Shown: one piece after another, positions 55,198-64,000 of the stretch
Numbering within the stretch: position 1 is the stretch's first letter
Layout: every line of letters starts with the position of its first letter
Assembly (NCBI RefSeq): GCF_945952435.1
Contig: NZ_CAMFHZ010000015.1
Location: 1 to 64,000 of the forward strand
DNA length: 64,000 nucleotides
Source of the DNA: an uncultured Microbacterium sp.
GTDB taxonomy: Bacteria > Actinomycetota > Actinomycetes > Actinomycetales > Microbacteriaceae
Direction of reading: 5' to 3'
Made by a program: the position numbers and the translations under genes
Notes under the pieces: model-generated
Seen by the model: the letters and a program-made list of their open reading frames with translations, nothing else
What the model was told of the DNA's origin: nothing
Databases searched by the model: none

Positions 55198-56139
55198 TCA
55201 GACGCGCCGGCGGCGAGGCATCAGACGCACGCCAGGGATCGGCGGAGCGGGGATCCGCTCGTCGCCGTGACCCACGACGTGGCCGAAGCGATCGGATCCG
55301 GCCTCCCAGTCCTCACGCGCCTGCACGATCTCCTCGTGGCTGCGGGCGGCGAAGTTCCACCACATCACGAGGTCGTCGGTGAACGGCTCGCCGCCGAGCA
55401 GGAACAGCAGGGCGCCGGTCTCGGACGACACCGTCACGTCGTCGCGCGCGTCGCCGAGGAACAGCACGTCGTCGGTGGACAGCGCCGCGTCCAGTCCGTC
55501 CGCCCCGGCGATCCGGGCATCGCCCTCGACGAGCAGCAGCCCGTGCTCCCATGCCGACTCGAGGGGCAGCCGCGTCCGCGTGCCCCGGTCGAGGCGGATC
55601 TCCGCGCCGACGATCGGCGTGTACGCCGTCGCGGGGGAGTCGACCCCGGCGTACGACCCCAACACGACGGTCACATCCGCATCCGGTCCCTCCTCGGCCG
55701 GCACGGAGACCCTCGGCAGCGATGCGTGGCTCTCGAAGCCCGCGGATCCGGTCGCTGCGCCGTCGGGAAGCACGACCCAGAGCTGCAGCGCGTCGAGCGG
55801 CCCCGCGTCCTCGCCGACCGAGTACTCCGAGTGCGCGATCCCGCGGCCTGCGGTCATCAGGTTCAACTGGCCGCGGTGCAGCACGACGTCGCTGCCGAGC
55901 GTGTCCCGATGGCGGATCTCGCCGACCAACGGCCAGGTGACCGTCTGCAGGCCGATGTGCGGGTGCGGTTCGACGCGCATCCGCACGTCGGCGGGGCCGA
56001 ATCGGTCGAGGAAGCACCACGCGCCGATCGTCGGGACGTCCTTGTTCGGCAGCACGCGCAGAACGTTCATCGCGCGCACGCCGCCCAGCGGCACCTCGCG
56101 CGCCGCGAGCACGACCGATCGCGGTCCGAGCGGAGTCAT
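55198..56139 (-). CDS. Pirin family protein
   Basis: FDRFGPADVRMRVEPHPHIGLQTVTWPLVGEIRHRDTLGSDVVLHRGQLNLMTAGRGIAHSE. Confidence 0.93.
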   Translation of the reverse strand: MTPLGPRSVVLAAREVPLGGVRAMNVLRVLPNKDVPTIGAWCFLDRFGPADVRMRVEPHPHIGLQTVTWPLVGEIRHRDTLGSDVVLHRGQLNLMTAGRGIAHSEYSVGEDAGPLDALQLWVVLPDGAATGSAGFESHASLPRVSVPAEEGPDADVTVVLGSYAGVDSPATAYTPIVGAEIRLDRGTRTRLPLESAWEHGLLLVEGDARIAGADGLDAALSTDDVLFLGDARDDVTVSSETGALLFLLGGEPFTDDLVMWWNFAARSHEEIVQAREDWEAGSDRFGHVVGHGDERIPAPPIPGVRLMPRRRRV

Positions 56140-56495
56140 GCGTGCTCGGTGCCGGAGTCCGCGGACCCGCTTGCGGGGGCGTCGGAACCGTCGGAGGCTT
56201 CGGGGTCATCGGGGAACTCCACCTGCGCGCCGGGGACGTCGTGCGTGCGCAGATAGCGCGCGATGTAGGGGCAGTACGGCACGATCGTGAGGCCGGTGGC
56301 GACCGCGTCGGCGAGGGCGTCCTTCGCGAGGATCCCGGCGAGCCCCTGCCCTTGGAATGTCGGGTCGATCTCGGTGTGCGTGAAGAGGATCCGTCCGGGT
56401 CGGCGCTGGAACTCGGCGAAGCCGGCGAGAGCGCCGTCGACGGAGATCTCGTAGCGGGAGGCGGCGTCGTCGAGCGAGACGGAGATCTGCGGCAT
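56136..56495 (-). CDS. GNAT-like N-acetyltransferase (YjdJ/Gcn5-related type)
   Basis: ILFTHTEIDPTFQGQGLAGILAKDALADAVATGLTIVPYCPYIARYL. Confidence 0.88.
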   Translation of the reverse strand: MPQISVSLDDAASRYEISVDGALAGFAEFQRRPGRILFTHTEIDPTFQGQGLAGILAKDALADAVATGLTIVPYCPYIARYLRTHDVPGAQVEFPDDPEASDGSDAPASGSADSGTEHA

Positions 56496-56579
56496 GGCAC
56501 CCACCGTACGCGTGCCGGCGGCGACCGGGGCGTTCTGCGCGAGATCGACCGTTGACGGGTGAGAGGTCGTGCCCTAGCG

Positions 56580-56611
56580 TAATTCGTACGCATCTAGAAG
56601 TAATTAGTACG
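56580..56611. promoter_or_regulatory. Direct repeat TAATTMGTACG (21-bp spacing) at GH20 promoter
   Basis: TAATTCGTACG and TAATTAGTACG; preceded by TTGACG-N17-TAGCGT. Confidence 0.55.
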
Positions 56612-56657
56612 ACGCCGCGCATGCCCGAGGCGTCCCGACGTCCGGAGAAGTGCCGCG

Positions 56658-58169
56658 ATGACGACGCCCGCCCTGATTCCCTCCCCTGCACGTCTGGCCG
56701 TGCGCGATTCGGCGCCGTTCGTGCTGAGCGCCGCGACGCCGCTCCGCGTGGCGGACCCCGATCTCCGCCGCGCGGCCGCGTCGGCGCTGCGCACGGCGAC
56801 GGGGCTCGCCCTGGACGACGGCGAGCGGATCGACGAGGCCGACGGGCGCGGGATCGACGCACCGTCGATCGTCATCGAGATCACCGGCGCCGGCGTCTCC
56901 CCCGAGGGCTACACGCTCGACGTCGCCGCGGACGGGATCCGGATCGCCGCGCCCTCCGCGGCGGGCGCGTTCGCCGGCATCCAGACCCTCGCCCAACTCG
57001 CGGTCGCCGGCCTGGAGATCCCCGCCCTCGCGATCGAGGACGCGCCGCGCTTCGAATACCGCGGCGCGATGCTCGACGTCGCCCGGCACTTCTTCCCCGT
57101 CGAGGTCGTCGAACGGCTCGTCGAGCGCCTCGCCGCGCTCAAGATCAACCACCTGCACCTGCACCTCACCGACGACCAGGGGTGGCGCATCGAGGTCCCC
57201 GGACGGCCCGCGCTGACCGGGATCGGGGCCGCCACGCAGGTCGGCGGATCCGCGGGCGGCTTCTACTCCGTCGAGGACTACCGCCGGATCGTCCGTCACG
57301 CCGAACGGCACTTCGTCACGATCGTCCCGGAGATCGACATGCCCGGCCACACGCACGCCGCGCTCGTGGCGTACCCCGAACTCGCGCCGGAGGGCATCGT
57401 GACCGAGCCCTACACGGGCACGGACGTCGGATTCTCCACGCTGGACACCCGCAAGGAGGAGACCTTCGCGTTCGTCGATTCGATCATCGCGTTCCTCGCC
57501 GCGGAGACGCCGGGGCCGTTCCTCCACATCGGCGGGGACGAGGCCCGCAGCACCGAGAGGGCAGAGTTCGAGGCGTTCCTGGCGCGGGCCACGCGCCTCG
57601 TCGCGGCGCACGGGAAGACTCCGATCGTCTGGCACGAGGCCGGCGCGTGCGCAGACCTCGCGCCAGGGACGATCGGTCAGTACTGGGGCCGCAGCGATGC
57701 GCCGGACGAGGACGCGGATCCGATCCGATCGATCGTCGACCAGGGCGGCCGCATGATCGCCTCGCCGGCCGACGCGGTCTACCTCGACATCAAGCCGACC
57801 CCTGACCACCCGATCGGTCTGACCTGGTCCGCACCGTCGATCTCGCTCGAACAGGCGTACGCGTGGGAACCGGCTGCCCTCCTCCCCGGCATCCCCGAGG
57901 ACGCGGTGGCCGGCGTCGAGGCGCCGCTGTGGACCGAGACGGTGGAGACCGAGGCGGACATCGAGGGCATGCTGTTCCCCCGGATGTTCGCGGTCGCAGA
58001 ACGCGCCTGGGCGGTCGACGCACCGGAGTGGCCGACCTTCGCCCGCCGCGTCGACGCCCTGCGTCCGCTGCTCGACCGGCTCGGCGTGCGTCCCGGCCCC
58101 GCGGGTCAGGGCATCGCCGCCCACCCGGTCGACGGGGACCCCGCGACCCCGGCGCCCCTCCCGGCATAG
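56658..58169 (+). CDS. Beta-N-acetylhexosaminidase (GH20)
   Basis: LKINHLHLHLTDDQGWRIEV; FLHIGGDEA. Confidence 0.93.
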   Translation: MTTPALIPSPARLAVRDSAPFVLSAATPLRVADPDLRRAAASALRTATGLALDDGERIDEADGRGIDAPSIVIEITGAGVSPEGYTLDVAADGIRIAAPSAAGAFAGIQTLAQLAVAGLEIPALAIEDAPRFEYRGAMLDVARHFFPVEVVERLVERLAALKINHLHLHLTDDQGWRIEVPGRPALTGIGAATQVGGSAGGFYSVEDYRRIVRHAERHFVTIVPEIDMPGHTHAALVAYPELAPEGIVTEPYTGTDVGFSTLDTRKEETFAFVDSIIAFLAAETPGPFLHIGGDEARSTERAEFEAFLARATRLVAAHGKTPIVWHEAGACADLAPGTIGQYWGRSDAPDEDADPIRSIVDQGGRMIASPADAVYLDIKPTPDHPIGLTWSAPSISLEQAYAWEPAALLPGIPEDAVAGVEAPLWTETVETEADIEGMLFPRMFAVAERAWAVDAPEWPTFARRVDALRPLLDRLGVRPGPAGQGIAAHPVDGDPATPAPLPA

Positions 58170-58284
58170 GACGTCCTCCCTGCGCCGCCGCGGGCTCGGG
58201 GCCGCTCCCGCCCTCAGCCGCTATCGTCGACTCGGAAGCCGGATCCGTCCGGCATCGCGCGGCCCCGCGCGGGAGGGGAGCAGG

Positions 58285-59442
58285 ATGACCGGTGCCGACC
58301 GCCTGGGCGACCCTGGCCGCTCCGCGCTGCGTCGGCTGCGGACGACGCAGCGGATCGTCCCGCAGCAGGCCCGCGAGCAGAACAGGACCCTGCTGCTGCA
58401 GACGGTCTTCGCCGAGGGCCCCCTCAGTCGCGCCGAGCTCGCGCGCCGATCCGGGATCTCCGCGGTGAGCGTGTCGGATCTCGCGGGCGAGCTCGTCGAG
58501 AGCGGGCTGCTCGTCGAGACCGGCACGCAGCGCCACAGCGGCGCCGGCAAGCCCGCCGTGCTCCTCTCGGTGCGGGAGGACGCGTTCCGGATCGTCGCCC
58601 TCCACCTCTCCGACGCCGTGCGCTTCATCGGGGTCGTGACCGATCTGCGCGGAACGGTGCTGCATCGGGCGAGCGTCCCGATCGACGGGCGCGTCGGCGA
58701 GGAGGCGATCGAGGCGCTGCTCGGACTCGCGCAGCAGCTCGTCGACGCGGCCGAGGGGCCGGTGCTCGGGATCGGGATCGGCACGCCCGGCATCGTGGTC
58801 GACCGCCGGATCGTGCGTCGCGCGGACGTCCGCCGCTGGTTCGACCTCGACCTCGCCGCTCGCGTGACGGAGAGGCTGGGGCTGCCCGCGTACATCGAGA
58901 ACGACGGCAACGCGGCGGCACTGGGGATGTACACCCACGATCCCGAGGGGCGTGCGTCGCTGCTCGGGATCCTGCTCACGTACGGAGTCGGCGCGGGGCT
59001 CATCGTCGGCGGGGCGCTGGTCGAGGGCGACCGGTTCGCGGCGGGGGAGATCGGGCACCTGTCCGTGCAGCCCGACGGTCCGCTGTGCGACTGCGGACGC
59101 CGCGGCTGCCTGCAGCGCCTCGTCGACACGGCGCGGGTGCGGGAACGGCTCGCGGCGGTCCCGGAGCAGGAGAGGGACGGCGTGCTCGCGGAGGCCGGAG
59201 CGGTCCTGGGCACCGCGATCGCGCCCATGCTCGCCGTCACCGGCGTGGGATCCGTCTTCGTGTCGGGGCCCGACGACGTCGTGACCGGGACCTTCCTCGG
59301 CGCGTGCCGCGACGCCGTGCGGGCGCGGGTGCAACCGAGCGGGGAGGACGAGCTCGTGGTCGAGGCGGTGCACGACATCGAGGATCTGGTGCTCGTGGGC
59401 GTCTCCGCGCTCGTGCTCGAGGCGCGCCTGGGCCTGGCCTGA
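58285..59442 (+). CDS. ROK family transcriptional regulator
   Basis: LSRAELARRSGISAVSVSDLAGEL; GIGIGTPGIV; ENDGNAAALG; CDCGRRGCLQ. Confidence 0.92.
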   Translation: MTGADRLGDPGRSALRRLRTTQRIVPQQAREQNRTLLLQTVFAEGPLSRAELARRSGISAVSVSDLAGELVESGLLVETGTQRHSGAGKPAVLLSVREDAFRIVALHLSDAVRFIGVVTDLRGTVLHRASVPIDGRVGEEAIEALLGLAQQLVDAAEGPVLGIGIGTPGIVVDRRIVRRADVRRWFDLDLAARVTERLGLPAYIENDGNAAALGMYTHDPEGRASLLGILLTYGVGAGLIVGGALVEGDRFAAGEIGHLSVQPDGPLCDCGRRGCLQRLVDTARVRERLAAVPEQERDGVLAEAGAVLGTAIAPMLAVTGVGSVFVSGPDDVVTGTFLGACRDAVRARVQPSGEDELVVEAVHDIEDLVLVGVSALVLEARLGLA

Positions 59443-59452
59443 TGTCTGTCGG

Positions 59453-59720
59453 GTTCGTTGAGCGAGCCCGGCCGGAGCCCGAGCGAGACGAAACGGTGTG
59501 TGCGGGGTGGGGGCGTTTCGTCTTCGTCGCCGGCGGCGTCGTCGCTCAACGACCACCGGGTGGTGCGCTTTGGGGGTCGTTGAGCGAGCGGAGTGAGACG
59601 AAACGGGGTTTGCGGGGTGGGGGCGTTTCGTCTTCGTCGCCGGCGGCGTCGTCGCTCAACGACCACCGGGTGGTGCGCTTTGGGGGTCGTTGAGCGAGCG
59701 GAGCGAGACGAAACGGGGTC
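59453..59720. repeat. Second tandem palindromic REP-like array (110-bp period)
   Basis: GGTCGTTGAGCGAGCGGAGYGAGACGAAACGGGG and CGTTTCGTCTTCGTCGCCGGCGGCGTCGTCGCTCAACGACC repeated. Confidence 0.92.
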
Positions 59721-59791
59721 CCGGATTGCGGCGACGTCGCCCGTCGACCTCGGCGGACCCTGACGTCCGTGGCCCTCGTTACGCTGGAGAC

Positions 59792-61810
59792 ATGCCCGTG
59801 AACGATCCGCAGGACCCGTACGCGGATCTGCCCTGGGCGGATGCGCCGCTCGACGGGGCCTACGCCGACGAACCCTGGGACGCCCCGCCGCCCGAGGAGG
59901 GCGAGTGGGCGGGCACCCCCGGCGCCGTGCCCCAGGGCAGCTTTCCCGCTCCGGCCGCGTCGGCCCTCCCGCAGGCCCCCGCGCCCTCCCGCTTCGCGAC
60001 GCCGATCGACGCGCTGCGCACCGTCTACGGCTATGACGCGTTCCGTGGCGACCAGGCGGCCATCATCGACCAGGTCGTGGCGGGCGGCGACGCGGTCGTG
60101 CTCATGCCCACCGGTGGCGGCAAGAGCATCTGCTACCAGATCCCCGCACTCGTCCGCGAAGGCACGGGGCTCGTGGTCAGCCCGCTCATCGCGCTCATGC
60201 ACGACCAGGTCGACGCCCTGCGCGCCAACGGCGTGCGCGCCGCGTACCTGAACTCCACGCAGACCGCGGCGGACCGGGCCGAGGTCGAGCGCGCCTACCT
60301 CCGAGGCGAGCTGGATCTGCTCTACGTCGCGCCGGAACGGCTCTCGAACGCGCAGACCCTCGCGCTCCTGCAGCGCGGGTCGCTCAGCGTGATCGCGATC
60401 GACGAGGCCCACTGCGTTTCGCAGTGGGGGCACGACTTCCGGCCGGACTACCTCGCGCTCGGCGGCCTCGCGGAGCGGTTCCCCGGCGTTCCGCGGATCG
60501 CTCTCACCGCCACCGCGACGAGCCAGACGCACCGCGAGATCACCGAGCGACTGCACCTCCCGAACGCAGAGCACTTCGTCGCGAGCTTCGACCGCCCCAA
60601 CATCCAGTACCGCATCGACCCCAAGGTCGACGTCCGCAGCCAGTTGGTGGCCTTCATCCGCAGCCAGCCGGAGGGATCCGCGGGAATCGTCTATGCGCTC
60701 AGCCGTTCCTCGGTCGAGCAGACCGCCGAGTATCTGCGGAAGCAGGGATTCGACGCGATTCCCTATCATGCGGGTCTCGATGCGGCCACGCGCGCGGCCC
60801 ACCAGTCGCGCTTCCTCCGCGAGGACGGCGTCGTGGTCGTCGCCACGATCGCGTTCGGGATGGGGATCGACAAGCCCGACGTGCGCTTCGTCGCGCACGT
60901 CGACCTGCCGAAGTCGGTCGAGGGGTACTACCAGGAGACCGGTCGCGCCGGTCGTGACGGCGAGCCCTCCGTGGTGTGGATGGCGTACGGCCTGGGCGAC
61001 GTGGTGCAGCAGCGCCGGTTCATCCAGCAGGGCGACGGCGACCGGCAGATCAAGCAGCGGCAGAACCAGCACCTCGACGCGATGCTCGCGCTGTGCGAGA
61101 CGGTCGACTGCCGTCGGCAGAACCTGCTCGGCTACTTCGGGCAGGGTGCGGAACCGTGCGGCAACTGCGACACGTGCCTCACCCCGCCGGAGGGCTGGGA
61201 CGGACTGATCCCGGCCCAGAAGCTCCTCTCTACGATCGTGCGGTTGCAGCGCGAGCGGCGGCAGTCGTTCGGCGCAGGGCACCTCGTCGACATCCTCCGG
61301 GGTGCGTCGACGGAGAAGATCCGCAAGTTCCGCCACGACGAGCTCGCGACCTACGGGATCGGATCCGACCTCACGGATGCGCAATGGCGTTCGGTCGTGC
61401 GGCAGCTGCTCGCCCAGGGCCTCATGCAGGCGCAGGGGGAGTACGGGACGCTCGCGGTGAACGAGGCGAGCGCCGGGGTGCTCTCCGGGACCACTCCGGT
61501 GAGGCTGCGCCACGACGTGGTCACCCGAGCCGGCGCATCGGGCTCGGGCCGCTCCGCGAAGCGCGCAGCCGCGGAGGCGCTGGACGAGGGCGATCGCGGA
61601 CTCTTCGAGGCCCTCCGCGCCTGGCGCGCGCAGACCGCGCGCGAGCAGGGTGTGCCGGCGTACGTCGTGTTCGGTGACGCGACACTGCGTGCGCTCGCCG
61701 AGCACCGGCCGTCCCGGGCGGAGGATCTCGTCGGCATCAGCGGCATCGGCGAGAAGAAGCGCGAGGCCTACGGCGAGGCCGTGCTCGAGGTCATCGCAGC
61801 CGAGCACTGA
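59792..61810 (+). CDS. recQ: ATP-dependent DNA helicase RecQ
   Basis: [48 protein letters not shown]-like C-terminus. Confidence 0.96.
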   Translation: MPVNDPQDPYADLPWADAPLDGAYADEPWDAPPPEEGEWAGTPGAVPQGSFPAPAASALPQAPAPSRFATPIDALRTVYGYDAFRGDQAAIIDQVVAGGDAVVLMPTGGGKSICYQIPALVREGTGLVVSPLIALMHDQVDALRANGVRAAYLNSTQTAADRAEVERAYLRGELDLLYVAPERLSNAQTLALLQRGSLSVIAIDEAHCVSQWGHDFRPDYLALGGLAERFPGVPRIALTATATSQTHREITERLHLPNAEHFVASFDRPNIQYRIDPKVDVRSQLVAFIRSQPEGSAGIVYALSRSSVEQTAEYLRKQGFDAIPYHAGLDAATRAAHQSRFLREDGVVVVATIAFGMGIDKPDVRFVAHVDLPKSVEGYYQETGRAGRDGEPSVVWMAYGLGDVVQQRRFIQQGDGDRQIKQRQNQHLDAMLALCETVDCRRQNLLGYFGQGAEPCGNCDTCLTPPEGWDGLIPAQKLLSTIVRLQRERRQSFGAGHLVDILRGASTEKIRKFRHDELATYGIGSDLTDAQWRSVVRQLLAQGLMQAQGEYGTLAVNEASAGVLSGTTPVRLRHDVVTRAGASGSGRSAKRAAAEALDEGDRGLFEALRAWRAQTAREQGVPAYVVFGDATLRALAEHRPSRAEDLVGISGIGEKKREAYGEAVLEVIAAEH

Positions 61811-62007
61811 GCGCGTCGTCCGCCGCGCGCGTGGCGTGCCACGATTCCGGGCGGTGCTCGGCCGGACGAGGGCGCTCCTGTGGGGACGCCACAATCGGCG
61901 GGAGCACCGTCGCCGCAGCGTCTTGGGTCGATCCCACAGTCGACTTCGTCGTGCGTTGTGCGAGACCTACCATCGAAGTGCCCCGATGACCTCACGAGAG
62001 GATCCCC

Positions 62008-64000
62008 ATGGTCGACGCCGCCGTCCGGACGAACTCCGCGAAAACCCCGCACACCGACACCCCCTCGGCGCCGCGCATCGACGTCGACGCGGTGGGCGAT
62101 CTGCTGCTCGGCACCTGGGCCGACACCCGCCGCGAGGCCCGCGAGATGATCAAGGACCCGGCGTTCTGGCGCGACGATGCGCTCGGCAAGGACGAGCACC
62201 GCGAGCGCGTGCTGAGCCAGATGCACCTGCTCGTCCAGAACAAGGCCGTGCACCGCGCCTTCCCCAAGCGCCTCGGCGGCGAGGAGAACAACGGCGGCAA
62301 CATCGCCGGGTTCGAGGAGCTCGTCGCGGCCGACCCCAGCCTGCAGATCAAGTCGGGCGTGCAGTGGGGGCTGTTCGGCTCCGCCGTGCTGCAGCTCGGC
62401 ACCACGGAGCACCACGACCGGTGGCTGCCGGGCATCATGAGCCTGGAGATCCCCGGGGCCTTCGCGATGACCGAGATCGGGCACGGATCCGACGTCGCCG
62501 CGATCGGCACCACCGCGACGTACGACCCCGAGGCCGAGGAATTCGTGATCAACACGCCGTTCCGTGCGGCGACGAAGGAGTACCTCGGCAACGCCGCTCT
62601 GCACGGCGTCGCCGCGACCGTGTTCGCGCAGCTCATCACGAACGGCGTGAACCACGGCGTGCACTGCTTCTACGTGCCGCTGCGTGGCGAGGACGGCGTG
62701 GACCTGCCCGGCATCGGCCGGGAGGACGACGGGCTCAAGGGCGGCCTGAACGGCATCGACAACGGCCGGCTCAGCTTCGACCACGTGCGCATCCCCCGCA
62801 CGAACCTGCTCAACCGCTACGGCGACGTCGCGGCGGACGGAACCTACTCGAGCGAGATCGACAGCCCCGGCCGCCGCTTCTTCACGATGCTCGGCACGCT
62901 CGTCCAGGGGCGCGTCTCCCTCGACGGCGCCGCCTCCTGGGCGTCCGCACTGGGGCTCTACATCGCGATCACCTACGCGTCGCAGCGTCGGCAGTTCGCC
63001 GGTGCCGACGGATCCGAGACCACCCTGCTCGACTACGGCAAGCACCAGCGGCGCCTGCTCCCGCGGCTCGCGACGACATACGCGCAGCTGTTCGCGCATG
63101 ACGAGTTCCTGAAGAAGTTCGACGGCGTCTTCTCCGGCGCGACCGACACCCCGCAGGATCGCGAGGACCTGGAGACGCTCGCCGCCGCTCTCAAGCCGCT
63201 GTCGACCTGGCACGCGCTGGACACGTTGCAGGAGTGCCGCGAGGCGTGCGGCGGATCCGGCTTCATGTTCGAGAACCGCTTCGTGGGCCTCCGGGCCGAC
63301 CTCGACGTCTACGTGACCTTCGAGGGCGACAACAACGTGCTGCTGCAGCTCGTCGGCAAGCGGCTGCTGACCGACTACGCGCGGCAGTTCACGGGCAAGG
63401 ACGCCGCGGCGCTCGCGAAGTACGCCGTCGGGCAGACCGCGGAGCGGGTGTTCCACGGAGCAGGGCTGCGCCAGTTCGGCCAGGCGGTCGCGGATCTCGG
63501 ATCCACCGCGCGCTCGGTCGAGAACGGACTGCGCGCCGAGCAGCAGCAGGAGCTGCTCACCGACCGGGTGCAGCAGATGGTCGCCGACATCGCCGGGCGT
63601 CTGCGCGCCGGCGGCAAGGACAAGGAGCTCGGCGCCCGCCTCTTCAACGAGAACCAGGCAGAGCTCATCGAGGCGGCTCGCGCGCACGGGGAGCTGCTGC
63701 AGTGGGAGGCGTTCACGGAGGCGCTGAACCGGGTGACCGACGACGAGAGCCGCACGGTGCTCACCTGGCTCCGCGACCTCTTCGGATTGCAGCTCATCGA
63801 GAAGCACCTCGCCTGGTACCTCATCAACGGGCGGCTGTCCGCGCAGCGCGCGGCATCCGTCTCGCGCTACATCGACCGGCTTTGCGCGCGGCTGCGCCCG
63901 CACGCAATCGACCTCGTGGACGCGTTCGGCTATGAGCCGGAGCACGTACGTGCGCCGATCGCCTCCGGCGCGGAGCGGATCCGTCAGGACGAGGCCCGTG
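62008..64000 (+). CDS. Acyl-CoA oxidase/dehydrogenase family protein (truncated by window end)
   Basis: Open frame from ATG 62008 to window end: PGAFAMTEIGHGSDVAAIGTTATYD..GGSGFMFENRF; not in supplied ORF list because no stop is reached. Confidence 0.9.
   Translation, partial: MVDAAVRTNSAKTPHTDTPSAPRIDVDAVGDLLLGTWADTRREAREMIKDPAFWRDDALGKDEHRERVLSQMHLLVQNKAVHRAFPKRLGGEENNGGNIAGFEELVAADPSLQIKSGVQWGLFGSAVLQLGTTEHHDRWLPGIMSLEIPGAFAMTEIGHGSDVAAIGTTATYDPEAEEFVINTPFRAATKEYLGNAALHGVAATVFAQLITNGVNHGVHCFYVPLRGEDGVDLPGIGREDDGLKGGLNGIDNGRLSFDHVRIPRTNLLNRYGDVAADGTYSSEIDSPGRRFFTMLGTLVQGRVSLDGAASWASALGLYIAITYASQRRQFAGADGSETTLLDYGKHQRRLLPRLATTYAQLFAHDEFLKKFDGVFSGATDTPQDREDLETLAAALKPLSTWHALDTLQECREACGGSGFMFENRFVGLRADLDVYVTFEGDNNVLLQLVGKRLLTDYARQFTGKDAAALAKYAVGQTAERVFHGAGLRQFGQAVADLGSTARSVENGLRAEQQQELLTDRVQQMVADIAGRLRAGGKDKELGARLFNENQAELIEAARAHGELLQWEAFTEALNRVTDDESRTVLTWLRDLFGLQLIEKHLAWYLINGRLSAQRAASVSRYIDRLCARLRPHAIDLVDAFGYEPEHVRAPIASGAERIRQDEAR

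Noticed and set aside
1-64000. CRISPR arrays, tRNA/rRNA genes, prophage or IS elements
   Set aside because: No regularly spaced short direct repeats with unique spacers, no tRNA/rRNA-like sequences and no transposase, integrase or phage structural genes recognised; only the REP-like arrays.

Overview
High-GC actinobacterial chromosome segment, probably Microbacteriaceae/Microbacterium-like (inferred from composition, gene content and REP-like repeats). The core (about 17.1-39.8 kb) is a molybdenum-cofactor and purine-oxidation island: moaE/moeZ-like/moaD/moaC/mogA-like/moaA, modABC plus a HTH-TOBE regulator, guanine deaminase, NCS2 purine permease, MobA-like nucleotidyltransferase, two architecturally different xanthine dehydrogenases, two XdhC proteins and an IclR regulator. 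Around it are a sugar ABC transporter/LacI locus, tandem CrcB, TetR/RND pump, GH18 chitinase-like protein, DEAD-box helicase, secreted lysozyme-like protein, radical SAM protein, VanY-like carboxypeptidase, acyl-CoA dehydrogenase, PadR/DUF1048/ABC exporter, an ECF transporter, pirin, GH20/ROK, RecQ and an acyl-CoA oxidase (cut by the window end). Most interesting observations: (1) both xdh operons share the same promoter and about 125-nt leaders carrying a conserved stem with a variable-length hairpin, followed by a mutually exclusive long-range helix ending near the ribosome-binding site, i.e. a candidate riboswitch-like element; (2) a flavin amine oxidase-like protein whose motif order looks circularly permuted; (3) the IclR gene beside the xdh operon has a single in-frame amber stop and the next gene (aldose 1-epimerase) is frameshifted at a C6 tract; (4) a hexanucleotide microsatellite in the 5' UTR of a DUF4097-PadR operon; (5) tandem palindromic REP-like arrays at both ends of the window. 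All calls come from reading the sequence and supplied ORFs; no database search was run.
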